Assembly: GCF_017794765.1 (NCBI RefSeq)
Contig: NZ_CP051236.1
Coordinates: 865,307 to 929,306 of the forward strand
Source of the DNA: Nitratireductor sp.
Lineage (GTDB): Bacteria; Pseudomonadota; Alphaproteobacteria; Rhizobiales; Rhizobiaceae
Direction of reading: 5' to 3'
DNA: 64,000 nucleotides
The notes under the pieces are model-generated. The model was not told the origin of the DNA and ran no database searches. It saw only the letters and a list, made by a program, of their open reading frames with translations. Position numbers and translations under genes: made by a program. Below are positions 25,235-34,371 of the stretch, piece by piece (the stretch's first letter is position 1; every line of letters starts with the position of its first letter).

Positions 25235-25969
25235 ATGGCCCACGACAAGACCGCTCTCGTAATCAGTGCCCATTCAGCCGATTTCGTCTGGAGGGCGGGC
25301 GGCGCAATCGCGCTGCATGCAAAGCTTGGATACCAGGTGACGGTCGTCTGCCTGTCCTATGGAGAGCGTGGCGAATCCGCGAAGCTGTGGAAATCTGAGG
25401 GCATGACCCTCGACAAGGTCAAGGCCGAGCGTCGCCGCGAGGCCGAAAACGCTGCCCGGGCGCTCGATGTTCACGATATCCAATTCTTTGATCTGGGCGA
25501 TTATCCGCTCGAGATCGATCGCGATGCGAAGTACAGGCTGGTCGACGTGATCCGCGCCGTGCAGCCCCGTTTCATGCTTAGCCACTCGCATTACGATCCG
25601 TACAATCTCGATCATTCGCATGCCACGAAGATCGCCATGGAATGCCGGATGATCGCGCAGGCCTGGGGACACAATCCCGGCGAAAAGGTGCTCGGTGCGC
25701 CGCAGCTTTATCTCTTCGAGCCGCACCAGACCGAGCAGATGGGCTGGAAGCCGGACACGTTCCTCGACATCACCGACGTCTGGGACAAGAAAATGCAGGC
25801 CATCGAATGCATGGAAGGCCAGGAACATCTCTGGCACTTCTACACGAATGTCGCCGAGAACCGCGGCAATCATTTTCGCCGCAACTCGGGAGGTCAGTCG
25901 GGCGGCCGCCCCGCCAAATACGCGGAGGGCTTCCAGTCTGTTTATCCGCGCACCATCGACGAACTGTAG
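25235..25969 (+). CDS. galB: 4-oxalomesaconate hydratase, PIG-L/LmbE family (GalB-like)
   Basis: 244 aa. The zinc motif near the N terminus reads AHSADF (residues 12-17), and SHSHYDPYNLDHSHA supplies further His ligands. GalB of Pseudomonas is a PIG-L-fold enzyme that hydrates 4-oxalomesaconate (keto/enol form) to 4-carboxy-4-hydroxy-2-oxoadipate, replacing the unrelated LigJ. No LigJ-type second amidohydrolase is present in the cluster, so this gene fills that step. First gene of a four-gene operon. Confidence 0.88.
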   Translation: MAHDKTALVISAHSADFVWRAGGAIALHAKLGYQVTVVCLSYGERGESAKLWKSEGMTLDKVKAERRREAENAARALDVHDIQFFDLGDYPLEIDRDAKYRLVDVIRAVQPRFMLSHSHYDPYNLDHSHATKIAMECRMIAQAWGHNPGEKVLGAPQLYLFEPHQTEQMGWKPDTFLDITDVWDKKMQAIECMEGQEHLWHFYTNVAENRGNHFRRNSGGQSGGRPAKYAEGFQSVYPRTIDEL

Positions 25970-25981
25970 GGGCCTTTCCGC

Positions 25982-26653
25982 ATGAATGTCGTGGTACAGA
26001 ATATCGAGCGTGTGGATCCGGCAATCGTCGAGGGGCTCGGCAGATGCGGCGTTTCCACGGTGCATGAGGCTCAGGGGCGCAAGGGGCTCCTCGCCTCCTA
26101 CATGCGGCCGATCTATCCGGGCGTACGGCTGGCCGCCTCTGCCGTCACCATTTTGGCGCCGCCCTGTGACAACTGGATGGTGCATGTTGCCATCGAGCAG
26201 GTGCGGGCGGGTGACATTCTGGTTCTCGCAACCACATCTCCGTCCGACGCCGGTTATTTCGGCGATCTTCTGGCCACGTCGATGCAGGCGCGCGGTGGCG
26301 TAGGGCTGATCATCGATGCCGGCGTGCGCGATGTGCGCGACCTTACCGAGATGCGCTTCCCCGTGTGGTCGAAAGCGATCTGCGCTCAGGGGACGGTCAA
26401 AGAAACGCTTGGTTCGGTCAATGTTCCGGTCGTGTGCGCTGGCGAGCTTGTTCATCCGGGCGATGTCATCGTTGCCGATGATGACGGTGTTTGCGTGGTG
26501 CGGCATGCGGAAGCGGCAGACGTGCTTGCAAAGGCCCGCGAGCGCGAGGCGAACGAGGACGCCAAGCGCGCCCGGCTGGCTGCAGGCGAACTCGGCCTCG
26601 ATCTTTATGAGATGCGCTCGCGCCTGGAGCAGAAGGGGCTGAAATATGTCTGA
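25982..26653 (+). CDS. ligK: 4-carboxy-4-hydroxy-2-oxoadipate aldolase, RraA-like fold (LigK/GalC)
   Basis: 223 aa. The class II HMG/CHA aldolase signature is seen as GDLLATS (94-100) and D112-A-G-V-R116-D117, the Arg-Asp pair that positions the substrate and divalent metal. It cleaves the hydrated intermediate to pyruvate and oxaloacetate, closing the pathway. It begins 12 bp after galB and overlaps the next gene by 8 bp. RraA itself lacks aldolase context; the operon makes the catabolic assignment strong. Confidence 0.92.
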   Translation: MNVVVQNIERVDPAIVEGLGRCGVSTVHEAQGRKGLLASYMRPIYPGVRLAASAVTILAPPCDNWMVHVAIEQVRAGDILVLATTSPSDAGYFGDLLATSMQARGGVGLIIDAGVRDVRDLTEMRFPVWSKAICAQGTVKETLGSVNVPVVCAGELVHPGDVIVADDDGVCVVRHAEAADVLAKAREREANEDAKRARLAAGELGLDLYEMRSRLEQKGLKYV

Positions 26654-27704
26654 CGGCGTGCGCTGCATGTGGATGCGCGGTGGTACCTCGCGGGGCGGGG
26701 TCTTCCTCGCCGCCGACCTGCCCGCTGACACGGCTGCGCGCGACGCGTTCCTGCTGGGTGTGATGGGGTCTCCCGACCCGCGTCAGATCGACGGACTTGG
26801 TGGAGGCGATCCGCTGACCTCGAAGGTCGCGATCGTTTCCCCGTCCACGCGTGACGATGCGGATGTCGATTATCTGTTTCTGCAGATATTCGTCGATCAG
26901 GCGCTGGTAACCGACGCGCAGGGCTGCGGCAACATGCTGGCCGCCGTCGGTCCTTTCGCTGTAGAGCGAGGTCTGGTGCGGGCATCGAACGGCGAGACGC
27001 GCGTCCGGATCTATATGGAGAACACGGGCAAGGTGGCGGTCGCGCGGGTTGCCACGCCTGGTCGGAAGGTGACCTATCGCGGCGCGGCGCGCATCGACGG
27101 CGTTCCCGGTTCGGCGGCGGCGGTGCCGCTCGAGTTCCTCGACGTCGCCGGTTCGAGCTGCGGCGCGCTGCTGCCGACAGGCAGGGTGCTCGACATGATC
27201 GACGGGGTCGCGGTGACCTGCATTGACAACGGCATGCCAGTGGTAGTGCTCACCGCCAGCGACATGGGCATCACCGGGTATGAGACACGCGAGGAGCTTG
27301 ACGCCAACACTGCGCTCAAGGCGCGCCTTGAAACCATTCGTCTGATTGCTGGTCCGATGATGAATCTCGGTGATGTCTCGCAGAAATCTGTGCCGAAAAT
27401 GACTATGGTTGCGCCGCCCCGCGGCGACGGAGCGATCACGACGCGGACATTCATCCCACATCGCTGCCATGCCTCGATTGGTGTCTTTGGCGCTGTCAGT
27501 GTCGCGACTGCCTGCCTCCTGCCCGGTGCGCCGGCCGCCGCTATCGCGGTGGTGCCGGAGGGCTTTGACAAGGTGCTCCTCATAGAGCATCCCTCTGGCG
27601 CGACCCCTGCGATCCTTACAGTCGACGGGGAGGGTGTGGTGACCGGAGCCGGTATGCTGCGCACGGCGCGCAAGCTTTTCGATGGCGAGGTGTTCGCCCA
27701 ATGA
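26646..27704 (+). CDS. ligU: 4-oxalomesaconate tautomerase, PrpF family (LigU/GalD-like)
   Basis: 352 aa of the PrpF/diaminopimelate-epimerase-like fold. [17 protein letters not shown] at the N terminus, [14 protein letters not shown] and a C-terminal [11 protein letters not shown] segment are typical. GalD/LigU enzymes move the double bond of 4-oxalomesaconate so that the hydratase can act. It overlaps ligK by 8 bp and ligI by 4 bp. Generic PrpF (aconitate isomerase) is the alternative, but the neighbours decide. Confidence 0.92.
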   Translation: MSDGVRCMWMRGGTSRGGVFLAADLPADTAARDAFLLGVMGSPDPRQIDGLGGGDPLTSKVAIVSPSTRDDADVDYLFLQIFVDQALVTDAQGCGNMLAAVGPFAVERGLVRASNGETRVRIYMENTGKVAVARVATPGRKVTYRGAARIDGVPGSAAAVPLEFLDVAGSSCGALLPTGRVLDMIDGVAVTCIDNGMPVVVLTASDMGITGYETREELDANTALKARLETIRLIAGPMMNLGDVSQKSVPKMTMVAPPRGDGAITTRTFIPHRCHASIGVFGAVSVATACLLPGAPAAAIAVVPEGFDKVLLIEHPSGATPAILTVDGEGVVTGAGMLRTARKLFDGEVFAQ

Positions 27705-28594
27705 CGATGGAAAAGACGATCATGACGGCCGAACCCCCGACTTTTCACCCGAACCCCTCGAAGCCGGCCTATGTGCCACCTGCGGGCGCGGTCGACGCGC
27801 ATTGCCATGTTTTCGGTCCCGCGGCACGCTTTCCTTATGCGCCGGAGCGGAAATACACGCCCACTGATGCGCCCAAGGAAATGCTTTTCTCCCTGCGCCG
27901 GCATCTTGGTTTCACGCGTAGCGTCATCGTCCAGGCGAGCTGTCATGGCAGGGATAATGCCGCGATGATCGATGCGCTGGAGGCGGAACCGGAGACCACA
28001 CGCGGCGTTGCTGTCGTCGCCCCTTCCGTTTCTGACGAGGACTTGCAGATGATGGACCGCGCCGGCGTACGCGGCGTACGGTTCAATTTTCTGAAACGGC
28101 TGGTGGATACCGCGCCGCGTGACGACTTCCAGCGCATCGCCGAACGGGTGGCTGAACTCGGCTGGCACGTCGTCGTCTATTTCGAGATGCAGGACCTGCC
28201 AGAGCTCGAACCCTTTCTGCGCGGCCTTCCGACGACGGTGGTCGTCGACCATATGGGGCGGCCCGATGTAGCAGCGGGTGTCGATGCTGCGCCGTTCCGT
28301 GCCTTTGTCGATATGCTTGAAGACGAGAAGTTTTGGGTCAAGGTCGGCTGCCCCGAGCGTCTGACGGTCGAGGGACCACCCTATCACGATGTCGCGCCCT
28401 TCGCGCGCAATCTCGTCGAGACCTATTCCGACAGGGTGCTGTGGGGGACTGACTGGCCGCATCCGAACATGAAAAGTCACATTCCCGATGACGGATTGCT
28501 GGTCGATCTCATTCCCTCGATCGCCCCAACCCCCGACCTGCAACGCAAGCTGCTCGTCGCCAATCCCTCGCGCCTCTATTGGGGCGAGATGTAA
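27701..28594 (+). CDS. ligI: 2-pyrone-4,6-dicarboxylate hydrolase (LigI)
   Basis: 297 aa amidohydrolase-superfamily protein. DAHCHVFGP at 32-40, FNFLKRLVD, VDHMGRPD and the catalytic Asp in GTDWPHPN match LigI. It opens the pyrone made by LigC to 4-oxalomesaconate. LigI is metal-independent among amidohydrolases. It overlaps the tautomerase gene by ATGA. An N-terminal extension of about 20 residues precedes the domain; the ATG at 27722 is an alternative start. Confidence 0.95.
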   Translation: MTMEKTIMTAEPPTFHPNPSKPAYVPPAGAVDAHCHVFGPAARFPYAPERKYTPTDAPKEMLFSLRRHLGFTRSVIVQASCHGRDNAAMIDALEAEPETTRGVAVVAPSVSDEDLQMMDRAGVRGVRFNFLKRLVDTAPRDDFQRIAERVAELGWHVVVYFEMQDLPELEPFLRGLPTTVVVDHMGRPDVAAGVDAAPFRAFVDMLEDEKFWVKVGCPERLTVEGPPYHDVAPFARNLVETYSDRVLWGTDWPHPNMKSHIPDDGLLVDLIPSIAPTPDLQRKLLVANPSRLYWGEM

Positions 28595-28643
28595 CGGCAT
28601 ATCGGTTGCCGGTCAGGCTGCCGTCAGGAGATTGAAATTGAGA

Positions 28644-29657
28644 ATGCGTCGTTTAACAACTATCCGTCTTGCCCTTGCGGCTGCCTTTGGCCTCGGACTG
28701 GTGGCAGCCTCGTCTGCCGCGGAACTCCGGCTGGCGCATTTCATGTCGCCGATGCACCACATGCAGAAGCGCATGATGCAGCCCCTCGCGGACAAGCTTG
28801 CCTCCGAGACCGACGGCGAGGTGACGATCCGGATATTTCCTTCGGGCGAATTGAGCAAAAGTGGCGCAGCCCAGTGGAGAACGGCTTTAACCGGTGTTGC
28901 CGACATCACCTTCGGGCTACAGGGCTATACGAGCGAAACCTTCCCACGCACCATGTTTGCCGTCGCGCCGGGCCTGTTTCACTCCTCGGCTGAAGCGACG
29001 ACGGCGATGTGGGAGACTATGGATGCGCTGGCACCCGACTACGAACGCGCCAAGCTGCTTGCCATGTGGGCGGCGGAACCGGCGATCCTCATGACCAAGG
29101 ATGTGCCGATCCGCACTATGGAAGACATGCAAGGGCTGAAGATCCGCACTGCGGATCAGGTGGGCGCCGCCATCGTGCAGGCGCTCGGCGGAACGCCCGT
29201 GCCGCTGCCCGCCAGCGAAATGTATACGGCGATCGACACCGGTGTGATCGACGGCATCATGAGCGATGCCAGCACGATCGAATCCTTCAAGCTGCATGAA
29301 GTCGCCAACTACTTCACGGTAGGCCTGCCTTCCAGTACCTCCGCTTATTTCCTCGTGATGAACCGCCGCAGTTTCGAGCGCCTGACCGCTGACCAGCAGG
29401 CCACGCTCGATGCATTGACCGGTCGCGAACTCAGTATGACGGCGGCGGGGTCCTATGCCACCGAAGCGGCGCGCGGCCTCGACATGGTGCGCGCGGCCGG
29501 CAAAACGATCATTGAGGTCGAGCCGGCGGTGCTCGAGGATTTCCATGCCAAATCGGATGCCGTCATGCAGTCCATGCTCAAAACAGCGGAAGCCGCCGGC
29601 GTGGATGGAAAGGCAATTGTCGAGGGGTTGCGCAACAGCGTCTCGACGACGCGATAA
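28644..29657 (+). CDS. TRAP transporter solute-binding protein (DctP type), copy 1
   Basis: 337 aa with a Sec signal peptide (RLALAAAFGLGLVAASSAA) and the DctP fold: MSPMHHMQ, FPSGELSKS, LKIRTADQVGAA (the family Arg for carboxylate binding) and a DGIMSD segment. It captures an organic acid in the periplasm for the DctQM permease at 30741-32550. A TTG at 28638 has better spacing to AGGAG than the ATG at 28644. It follows ligI by 49 bp and probably continues the same transcript. Confidence 0.92.
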   Translation: MRRLTTIRLALAAAFGLGLVAASSAAELRLAHFMSPMHHMQKRMMQPLADKLASETDGEVTIRIFPSGELSKSGAAQWRTALTGVADITFGLQGYTSETFPRTMFAVAPGLFHSSAEATTAMWETMDALAPDYERAKLLAMWAAEPAILMTKDVPIRTMEDMQGLKIRTADQVGAAIVQALGGTPVPLPASEMYTAIDTGVIDGIMSDASTIESFKLHEVANYFTVGLPSSTSAYFLVMNRRSFERLTADQQATLDALTGRELSMTAAGSYATEAARGLDMVRAAGKTIIEVEPAVLEDFHAKSDAVMQSMLKTAEAAGVDGKAIVEGLRNSVSTTR

Positions 29658-29732
29658 GCAGATTCGACTGGCTGGCGGGAGGGAGCCCGCTGGTGGCGCA
29701 TGGGGCGCCGGACAACAACAGGGAGGAACGAC

Positions 29733-30737
29733 ATGAGACGTGCAGCAGCAGGATTTGCCGGATTGCTCGGCCTGGCACTCGCCGCGATGGCGGGGAGCGT
29801 CAGCGCTACCGAGTTGAAGGTGTCGCATTTCATGAGCCCGATGCACCACATGCAGGCGCGGGTTCTGGAACCATGGACCAGGACACTGACCGAAGAGGCT
29901 GGTGGCGAACTGACCTTCCGCATCTTCCCGTCGGGTGAGTTGAGCAAGAGTCCGGTCGCACAATGGAAAACCGCGCTGACAGGGGTCACGGATATCGCGT
30001 TCGGGCTGCCTGGTTATACGACCGAGAATTTCCCGCGCACCATGCTGGCTGTATCGCCCGGCATGTTCGAAACAGCGGCCGAGGCAACCAACGCCATCTG
30101 GGACAATATCGAAGATATCGCGCCGGATTATGAGCGTGCCAAACTGCTTGCGCTGTGGGGCAGCGAGCCGGCTGTACTGATGACCCGCAACAAGCCGGTC
30201 AAAACGCTGGCCGATGTGAAAGGCCTCAAGATCCGCACCGCCGATCAGGTTTCGGCGGCGATCATCGAAGCCTGGGGTGGGACGCCGGTCCCGCTGCCCG
30301 CGAGCGAGATCTACACCGCAATGGATACCGGCGTGATCGACGGGCTGTTCATCGATCCGAGCGGCGTTCCCTCTTTCCGCCTCGACGAGGTGGTCAACCA
30401 TGTGACTCTTGGGCTGCCAACCCCGTCGTCGGCGTTCTTCCTGGTGATGAACCAGAATGCCTGGAATGGACTCAGCGAAGCCCAGAAAGCGGAGCTGGAC
30501 AATCTTAGCGGCCGGCAACTCAGCCTGGATTCCGCAGCCTCCTACGCGAAGGAGGCCGAGCACGGCATGGACATTCTGAAGAAAGCCGACAAAGAGATCA
30601 TTATGCTCGATGCCGAGGCGCAGGCAGAATTTGTCGCGGCGACCAAGTCCGTTAGCGACAAGCTCGTTGCCGAAGCTGAGGGGCGTGGCGTGGAAAACGC
30701 CGCCGACATTGCAGCAGCTCTCGACAACAAAAAATAG
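29733..30737 (+). CDS. TRAP transporter solute-binding protein (DctP type), copy 2
   Basis: 334 aa, a close tandem paralogue of the preceding protein (same MSPMHHMQ, FPSGELSKS, LKIRTADQV, VPLPASE-YTA-DTGVIDG blocks) with its own signal peptide. GGGAGGAA precedes the ATG at 29733. The two differ in segments lining the ligand cleft, for example DGLFIDPSGVPSFRLD versus DGIMSDASTIESFKLH, so they may bind different members of a substrate family such as halogenated and plain 4-hydroxybenzoates. Confidence 0.93.
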   Translation: MRRAAAGFAGLLGLALAAMAGSVSATELKVSHFMSPMHHMQARVLEPWTRTLTEEAGGELTFRIFPSGELSKSPVAQWKTALTGVTDIAFGLPGYTTENFPRTMLAVSPGMFETAAEATNAIWDNIEDIAPDYERAKLLALWGSEPAVLMTRNKPVKTLADVKGLKIRTADQVSAAIIEAWGGTPVPLPASEIYTAMDTGVIDGLFIDPSGVPSFRLDEVVNHVTLGLPTPSSAFFLVMNQNAWNGLSEAQKAELDNLSGRQLSLDSAASYAKEAEHGMDILKKADKEIIMLDAEAQAEFVAATKSVSDKLVAEAEGRGVENAADIAAALDNKK

Positions 30738-30740
30738 GTC

Positions 30741-31253
30741 ATGACGACGATGATGCGTGCAAAGGAAACTAGACCGACGGTCGCCAGCCGTCTGGCGGAC
30801 GGGTTCGGTCTTCTGGGCGGGATAGCGATCCTGTTTCTGGCCGGACTGGTCTTTTGTGATGTGGTCGGGCGAACACTGGGGTCACCGATTTTCGGTGCAC
30901 GCGATATCATGGTGATGACGCTGGCGGTAATCGCCGCCAGCGGTTTTGCGAGCGGGGCGACACATGGAATTCATATTGCCATCGACGCCCTGCAGAATTT
31001 TCTGCCCCCCTGGCTAAGACGCGGTCAGCTGCTGCTGGCTGACTTCATCAGTTTAGCATTTCTCGCGATTCTCTCATGGCGCAGCTTCGTGGGTGGAATG
31101 GAAGCCGGGGATTTCGGTGAGCGGACGATGCTCCTGTCGTTTCCGCATGCTCCGTTCTACTTCACCCTGTCGTTCGGCCTGGGCCTTTATGCGCTTGTGG
31201 TTGCGTTCGATATCATCAAACAATTGAAGTCGGTGAGCAACGATGCCGAATGA
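30741..31253 (+). CDS. TRAP transporter small permease subunit (DctQ type)
   Basis: 170 aa with four membrane helices; the FCDVVGRTLG segment near helix 1 is characteristic of DctQ. It starts 3 bp after the second binding-protein stop and overlaps the large subunit gene by 11 bp. It forms the membrane complex with the DctM subunit, powered by a sodium gradient in characterised systems. Confidence 0.94.
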   Translation: MTTMMRAKETRPTVASRLADGFGLLGGIAILFLAGLVFCDVVGRTLGSPIFGARDIMVMTLAVIAASGFASGATHGIHIAIDALQNFLPPWLRRGQLLLADFISLAFLAILSWRSFVGGMEAGDFGERTMLLSFPHAPFYFTLSFGLGLYALVVAFDIIKQLKSVSNDAE

Positions 31254-32550
31254 ACTCTATGGCCTGCTGGGCATCGTCGGCCTTGCGGTCCTCCTGATCC
31301 TGCGTGTTCCGGTTGCGCTCGCCATCGGCACGGTCGGTTTTGTGGGCATCACGGCGCTGAGCGGCGCCAACACCGCGTTCTACATGGCGTCGTCGGAAGC
31401 GTTCGCTACTGTCACGCAATACGAACTCGTCGTCATTCCACTGTTCGTTCTGATGGGCAACATTGCCAGCGCATCGGGGCTCAGCCGTGACCTCTACGAT
31501 GCGGCCTTCGCCTGGATCGGCCGGCTGCGTGGCGGTCTCGCCTCGGCCACGGTGGTCGGCTGCGCGGGTTTCTCCGCCCTCAGCGGCTCGTCCATCGCTT
31601 CGGCCGTTACGATGGGACGTGTGGCCCTGCCGGAAATGAAGCGCTTTGCCTACTCCGATGCGCTGGCGACCGGGTCGGTGGCGGCCGGTGGCACCCTCGG
31701 CATCCTGATTCCGCCGTCGACCGGATTTATCATCTATGCAACGCTGACCGAGCAGTCGATCGGCCGTCTGTTCATGGCCGGCATCCTTCCGGGCATCCTG
31801 CTTACCACACTGTTCGTCGTTGCGATCTATATTGTCACGTTGCTCCGCCCGGCCGATGGGCCGGCCGGGGAGCCATTCACCTTAAAGGAGAGCATTCGCG
31901 CTGGCCTGCGTGCGTCGCTGATCGGTGGCATTATCGTCATTACCATCGGCGGCATCTATCTTGGCTTCTTTACCCCCGCAGAAGCCGCCGGCATCGGAGC
32001 GGTACTGACGTTGTTCGTCTCGTTCTTCCGCGGGCGGCTAAGCCTTGCGCAGTGGAAGAACGTGCTAATGCAGACTGTTCGTACCACGTCGATGGTATTC
32101 CTGATCCTCGTCGGCGCCAACATTTTCGCACCCTTTCTGGCGTTGAGCGACCTTCCGCACTTCATCAGCCAGGGGCTGACAGCTCTTGATGTCGGTCCCT
32201 ACGGAGTGCTGTTCCTGATCCTGGCGGCATACATCATCCTCGGAACGTTTCTTGAGGGCCTGTCGCTGCTGGTCATCAGCCTGCCGATCGTCTTCCCCGC
32301 CATCATTGCTGCCGGCTTCGATCCGATCTGGTTCGGCGTCATCGCAGTGATCGTTCTTGAAATGGGGCTGATCTCGCCACCAGTCGGACTCAATGTCTTT
32401 GTCGTCGCCAGTATCGCCGACAACGTGCCGCTGTCGACGGTGTTTCGGGGGATCATTCCGTTCTGGATCGCGATGGCGGTCTGCACGGTCCTGCTGATCC
32501 TGTTTCCATCGATCGCCCTCTATATCCCGCAAACAATGATGGGAAACTAG
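31243..32550 (+). CDS. TRAP transporter large permease subunit (DctM type)
   Basis: 435 aa, about 12 membrane segments of the DctM/ion-transporter superfamily, with GCAGFSALSGSSIASAVTMG and GGTLGILIPPS, both highly conserved in DctM proteins. It carries the substrate passed on by the two binding proteins. The catabolic genes on either side suggest an aromatic acid as substrate; this is inference. Confidence 0.95.
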   Translation: MPNELYGLLGIVGLAVLLILRVPVALAIGTVGFVGITALSGANTAFYMASSEAFATVTQYELVVIPLFVLMGNIASASGLSRDLYDAAFAWIGRLRGGLASATVVGCAGFSALSGSSIASAVTMGRVALPEMKRFAYSDALATGSVAAGGTLGILIPPSTGFIIYATLTEQSIGRLFMAGILPGILLTTLFVVAIYIVTLLRPADGPAGEPFTLKESIRAGLRASLIGGIIVITIGGIYLGFFTPAEAAGIGAVLTLFVSFFRGRLSLAQWKNVLMQTVRTTSMVFLILVGANIFAPFLALSDLPHFISQGLTALDVGPYGVLFLILAAYIILGTFLEGLSLLVISLPIVFPAIIAAGFDPIWFGVIAVIVLEMGLISPPVGLNVFVVASIADNVPLSTVFRGIIPFWIAMAVCTVLLILFPSIALYIPQTMMGN

Positions 32551-32551
32551 C

Positions 32552-34309
32552 GTGACCGCGATTTCGCCGGTTCATTGCAACGTTTCCGCCAAAGCAAAGA
32601 CTGCCTTCATGACCGATGCACTCGACAATCCAACAGGCGCCGATGCGGTGCTGTTCAGTCTCAAAGCCAACGGTGTTGACTATCTCTTCGCCAATGCCGG
32701 CAGCGATTTTGCGCCGATTATCGAGAGCTACGCCCGGCGTGGCGAGGATGGAAAACGCGCGCCGAAGCCGGTGATCGTCCCACATGAGGCGGCGCTGGTT
32801 GCTATGGCGCACGGCTACTATCTGGTTACCGGACGGCCACAGGCGGCCATGGTGCATGTCAATGTGGGGTTGGCCAACGCCGTCATGGGGCTGATCAACG
32901 CTCATGCCGACGACGTGCCCCTGATCATGATGTCCGGCCGCACGCCGCTTACCGAGCATGACCGGCCGGGCGCGCGCCGCACGCCGATCCAGTACGGGCA
33001 GGAACAGTTCGATCAGAGTGGCATGGTGTGCGAACTGGTCAAATGGAATTACGAGCTGCGCTATGCCGAGAACGCCGCCAACCTCGTATCGCGCGGTTAC
33101 GCCATTGCCATGTCGGAGCCGGTTGGAGCGGTTTATCTGAGCCTTCCGCGGGAGCCGCTGTGCGAGCCCGCGCCAGCGCTGGGGGAGGGGAACGCGCCAC
33201 TCCAGGTGGCGGCCAGCCCTACCGCTCCTGATCCACAGGCCATCGAACAGGCAGCCGCCTGGCTGGCGACTGCGAAGAACCCGCTTATCATTTGCCAGCG
33301 CGGCGATCCGGCGGGCAAGGTGGCGGCTCTTCTGGGAGCCCTGGCGGAGCGGCACGGCATTGCTGTCAGCGAAGTGTTTGCCACACGCAACGTCATGCCG
33401 AGCGATCATCCGATGCTCGTTGGTCCCAATCTGGCTGAGTTGCTGCCGGCTGCTGATGTCGTACTCGTTGTTGATGCGCCCGTTGCCTGGATTGAAAGTG
33501 CAGCGCAGCCGGCTGAGATGGCCAAGGTGATCCATGTTGGTCCTGATCCGCTGTTCGCGCGCATGCCGGTGCGCTCTTACCGCACTTCTCTTGCCATCGC
33601 GGGCAATACCGCACGCATCCTTGCTGCCCTGGACACTGCTCTGGATGCGCACCCGCCAGCAACGCGTATCCGGCGCGAAGCCGCGGTTGCCGACCATGAG
33701 GCCTACCGCGCAAGGGTGACAAAAACGGCTGAGGCGGGAAGTCGCGGAGCGGCCAGCAAGGCATGGGTCGCGCACTGCGTCTCCGAGATTCTAGGGGACG
33801 AAGGTATCGTCTTCAACGAAAGAGGAGCTCCCTCTCCCTTCTACACACTAAAGGCCGGCAACCGGTTTTTCGGCAACACGCCGGCAGGCGGTCTTGGCTG
33901 GGCGCTGCCCGCGGCATTGGGCGCTCAACTTGCTGACCGGGAACGTTTGGTCGTTTGTGTGGTCGGTGACGGCTCGTATATGTTCGCAAACCCCGTTGTT
34001 TGCCACCAGGTTGCAGAAGCTCACGATCTGCCACTGCTTACGGTGATACTCAACAATGGTGCCTGGGACGCTGTCAGGCTGTCGACACTGGAAGTCTACC
34101 CGGAAGGGTATGCCTCTCGCGCCAATGAGGTGCCGCTTTCCGACTTGTCTCCTGCACCCGACTACTGCGCGGTTGCCGCTGGTTCACGCGCCTGGACCTG
34201 TGTGGTGGAGGAAGCCGGAGAATTGCCCGCCGCCCTCGCTAGAGCAGTCGCGGTTGTTCGCGACGAGCAGCGGCAGGTGGTAATTGATGTGCGCGTGCGA
34301 GCCGAGTGA
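32552..34309 (+). CDS. Thiamine-diphosphate-dependent enzyme, acetolactate-synthase/decarboxylase-like
   Basis: 585 aa (GTG start with GGGAA upstream; an ATG at 32609 would give 566 aa and a tidier N terminus). PYR domain with the cofactor-activating Glu in VPHEAALVAMA, a central domain, and a PP domain with the ThDP/Mg motif GDGSYMF ... 26 residues ... NN. It resembles acetolactate synthase, benzoylformate decarboxylase and oxalyl-CoA decarboxylase relatives. It lacks a small regulatory subunit gene, so it is probably not a biosynthetic acetolactate synthase. It starts next to the dctM stop, so it is likely part of the TRAP operon. Substrate unknown. Confidence 0.88.
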   Translation: MTAISPVHCNVSAKAKTAFMTDALDNPTGADAVLFSLKANGVDYLFANAGSDFAPIIESYARRGEDGKRAPKPVIVPHEAALVAMAHGYYLVTGRPQAAMVHVNVGLANAVMGLINAHADDVPLIMMSGRTPLTEHDRPGARRTPIQYGQEQFDQSGMVCELVKWNYELRYAENAANLVSRGYAIAMSEPVGAVYLSLPREPLCEPAPALGEGNAPLQVAASPTAPDPQAIEQAAAWLATAKNPLIICQRGDPAGKVAALLGALAERHGIAVSEVFATRNVMPSDHPMLVGPNLAELLPAADVVLVVDAPVAWIESAAQPAEMAKVIHVGPDPLFARMPVRSYRTSLAIAGNTARILAALDTALDAHPPATRIRREAAVADHEAYRARVTKTAEAGSRGAASKAWVAHCVSEILGDEGIVFNERGAPSPFYTLKAGNRFFGNTPAGGLGWALPAALGAQLADRERLVVCVVGDGSYMFANPVVCHQVAEAHDLPLLTVILNNGAWDAVRLSTLEVYPEGYASRANEVPLSDLSPAPDYCAVAAGSRAWTCVVEEAGELPAALARAVAVVRDEQRQVVIDVRVRAE

Positions 34310-34371
34310 CGGAGCGCGACCCCATTTTATCATACGTCTTTGACGGAGTGGATAAGCTCTGGCAGCGATGC

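Noticed and set aside
25274-26731. 485-codon frame antisense to galB and ligK
   Set aside because: It crosses three well-supported, overlapping catabolic genes and shows no domain or start signal.
27074-28600. 508-codon frame antisense to the PrpF-like and ligI genes
   Set aside because: Opposite two motif-complete genes; no RBS and no recognisable protein family.
28917-30563. Long open frame (548 codons) antisense to the two TRAP binding-protein genes
   Set aside because: It spans two good genes and the gap between them, has no ribosome-binding site and its translation is rich in Arg/His/Gln without any domain. It is a GC-rich shadow frame made regular by the tandem duplication.
32552-34309. 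Housekeeping acetolactate synthase large subunit
   Set aside because: There is no adjacent small regulatory subunit or ilvC, and the gene is embedded beside an aromatic TRAP operon; a catabolic ThDP enzyme is more likely.
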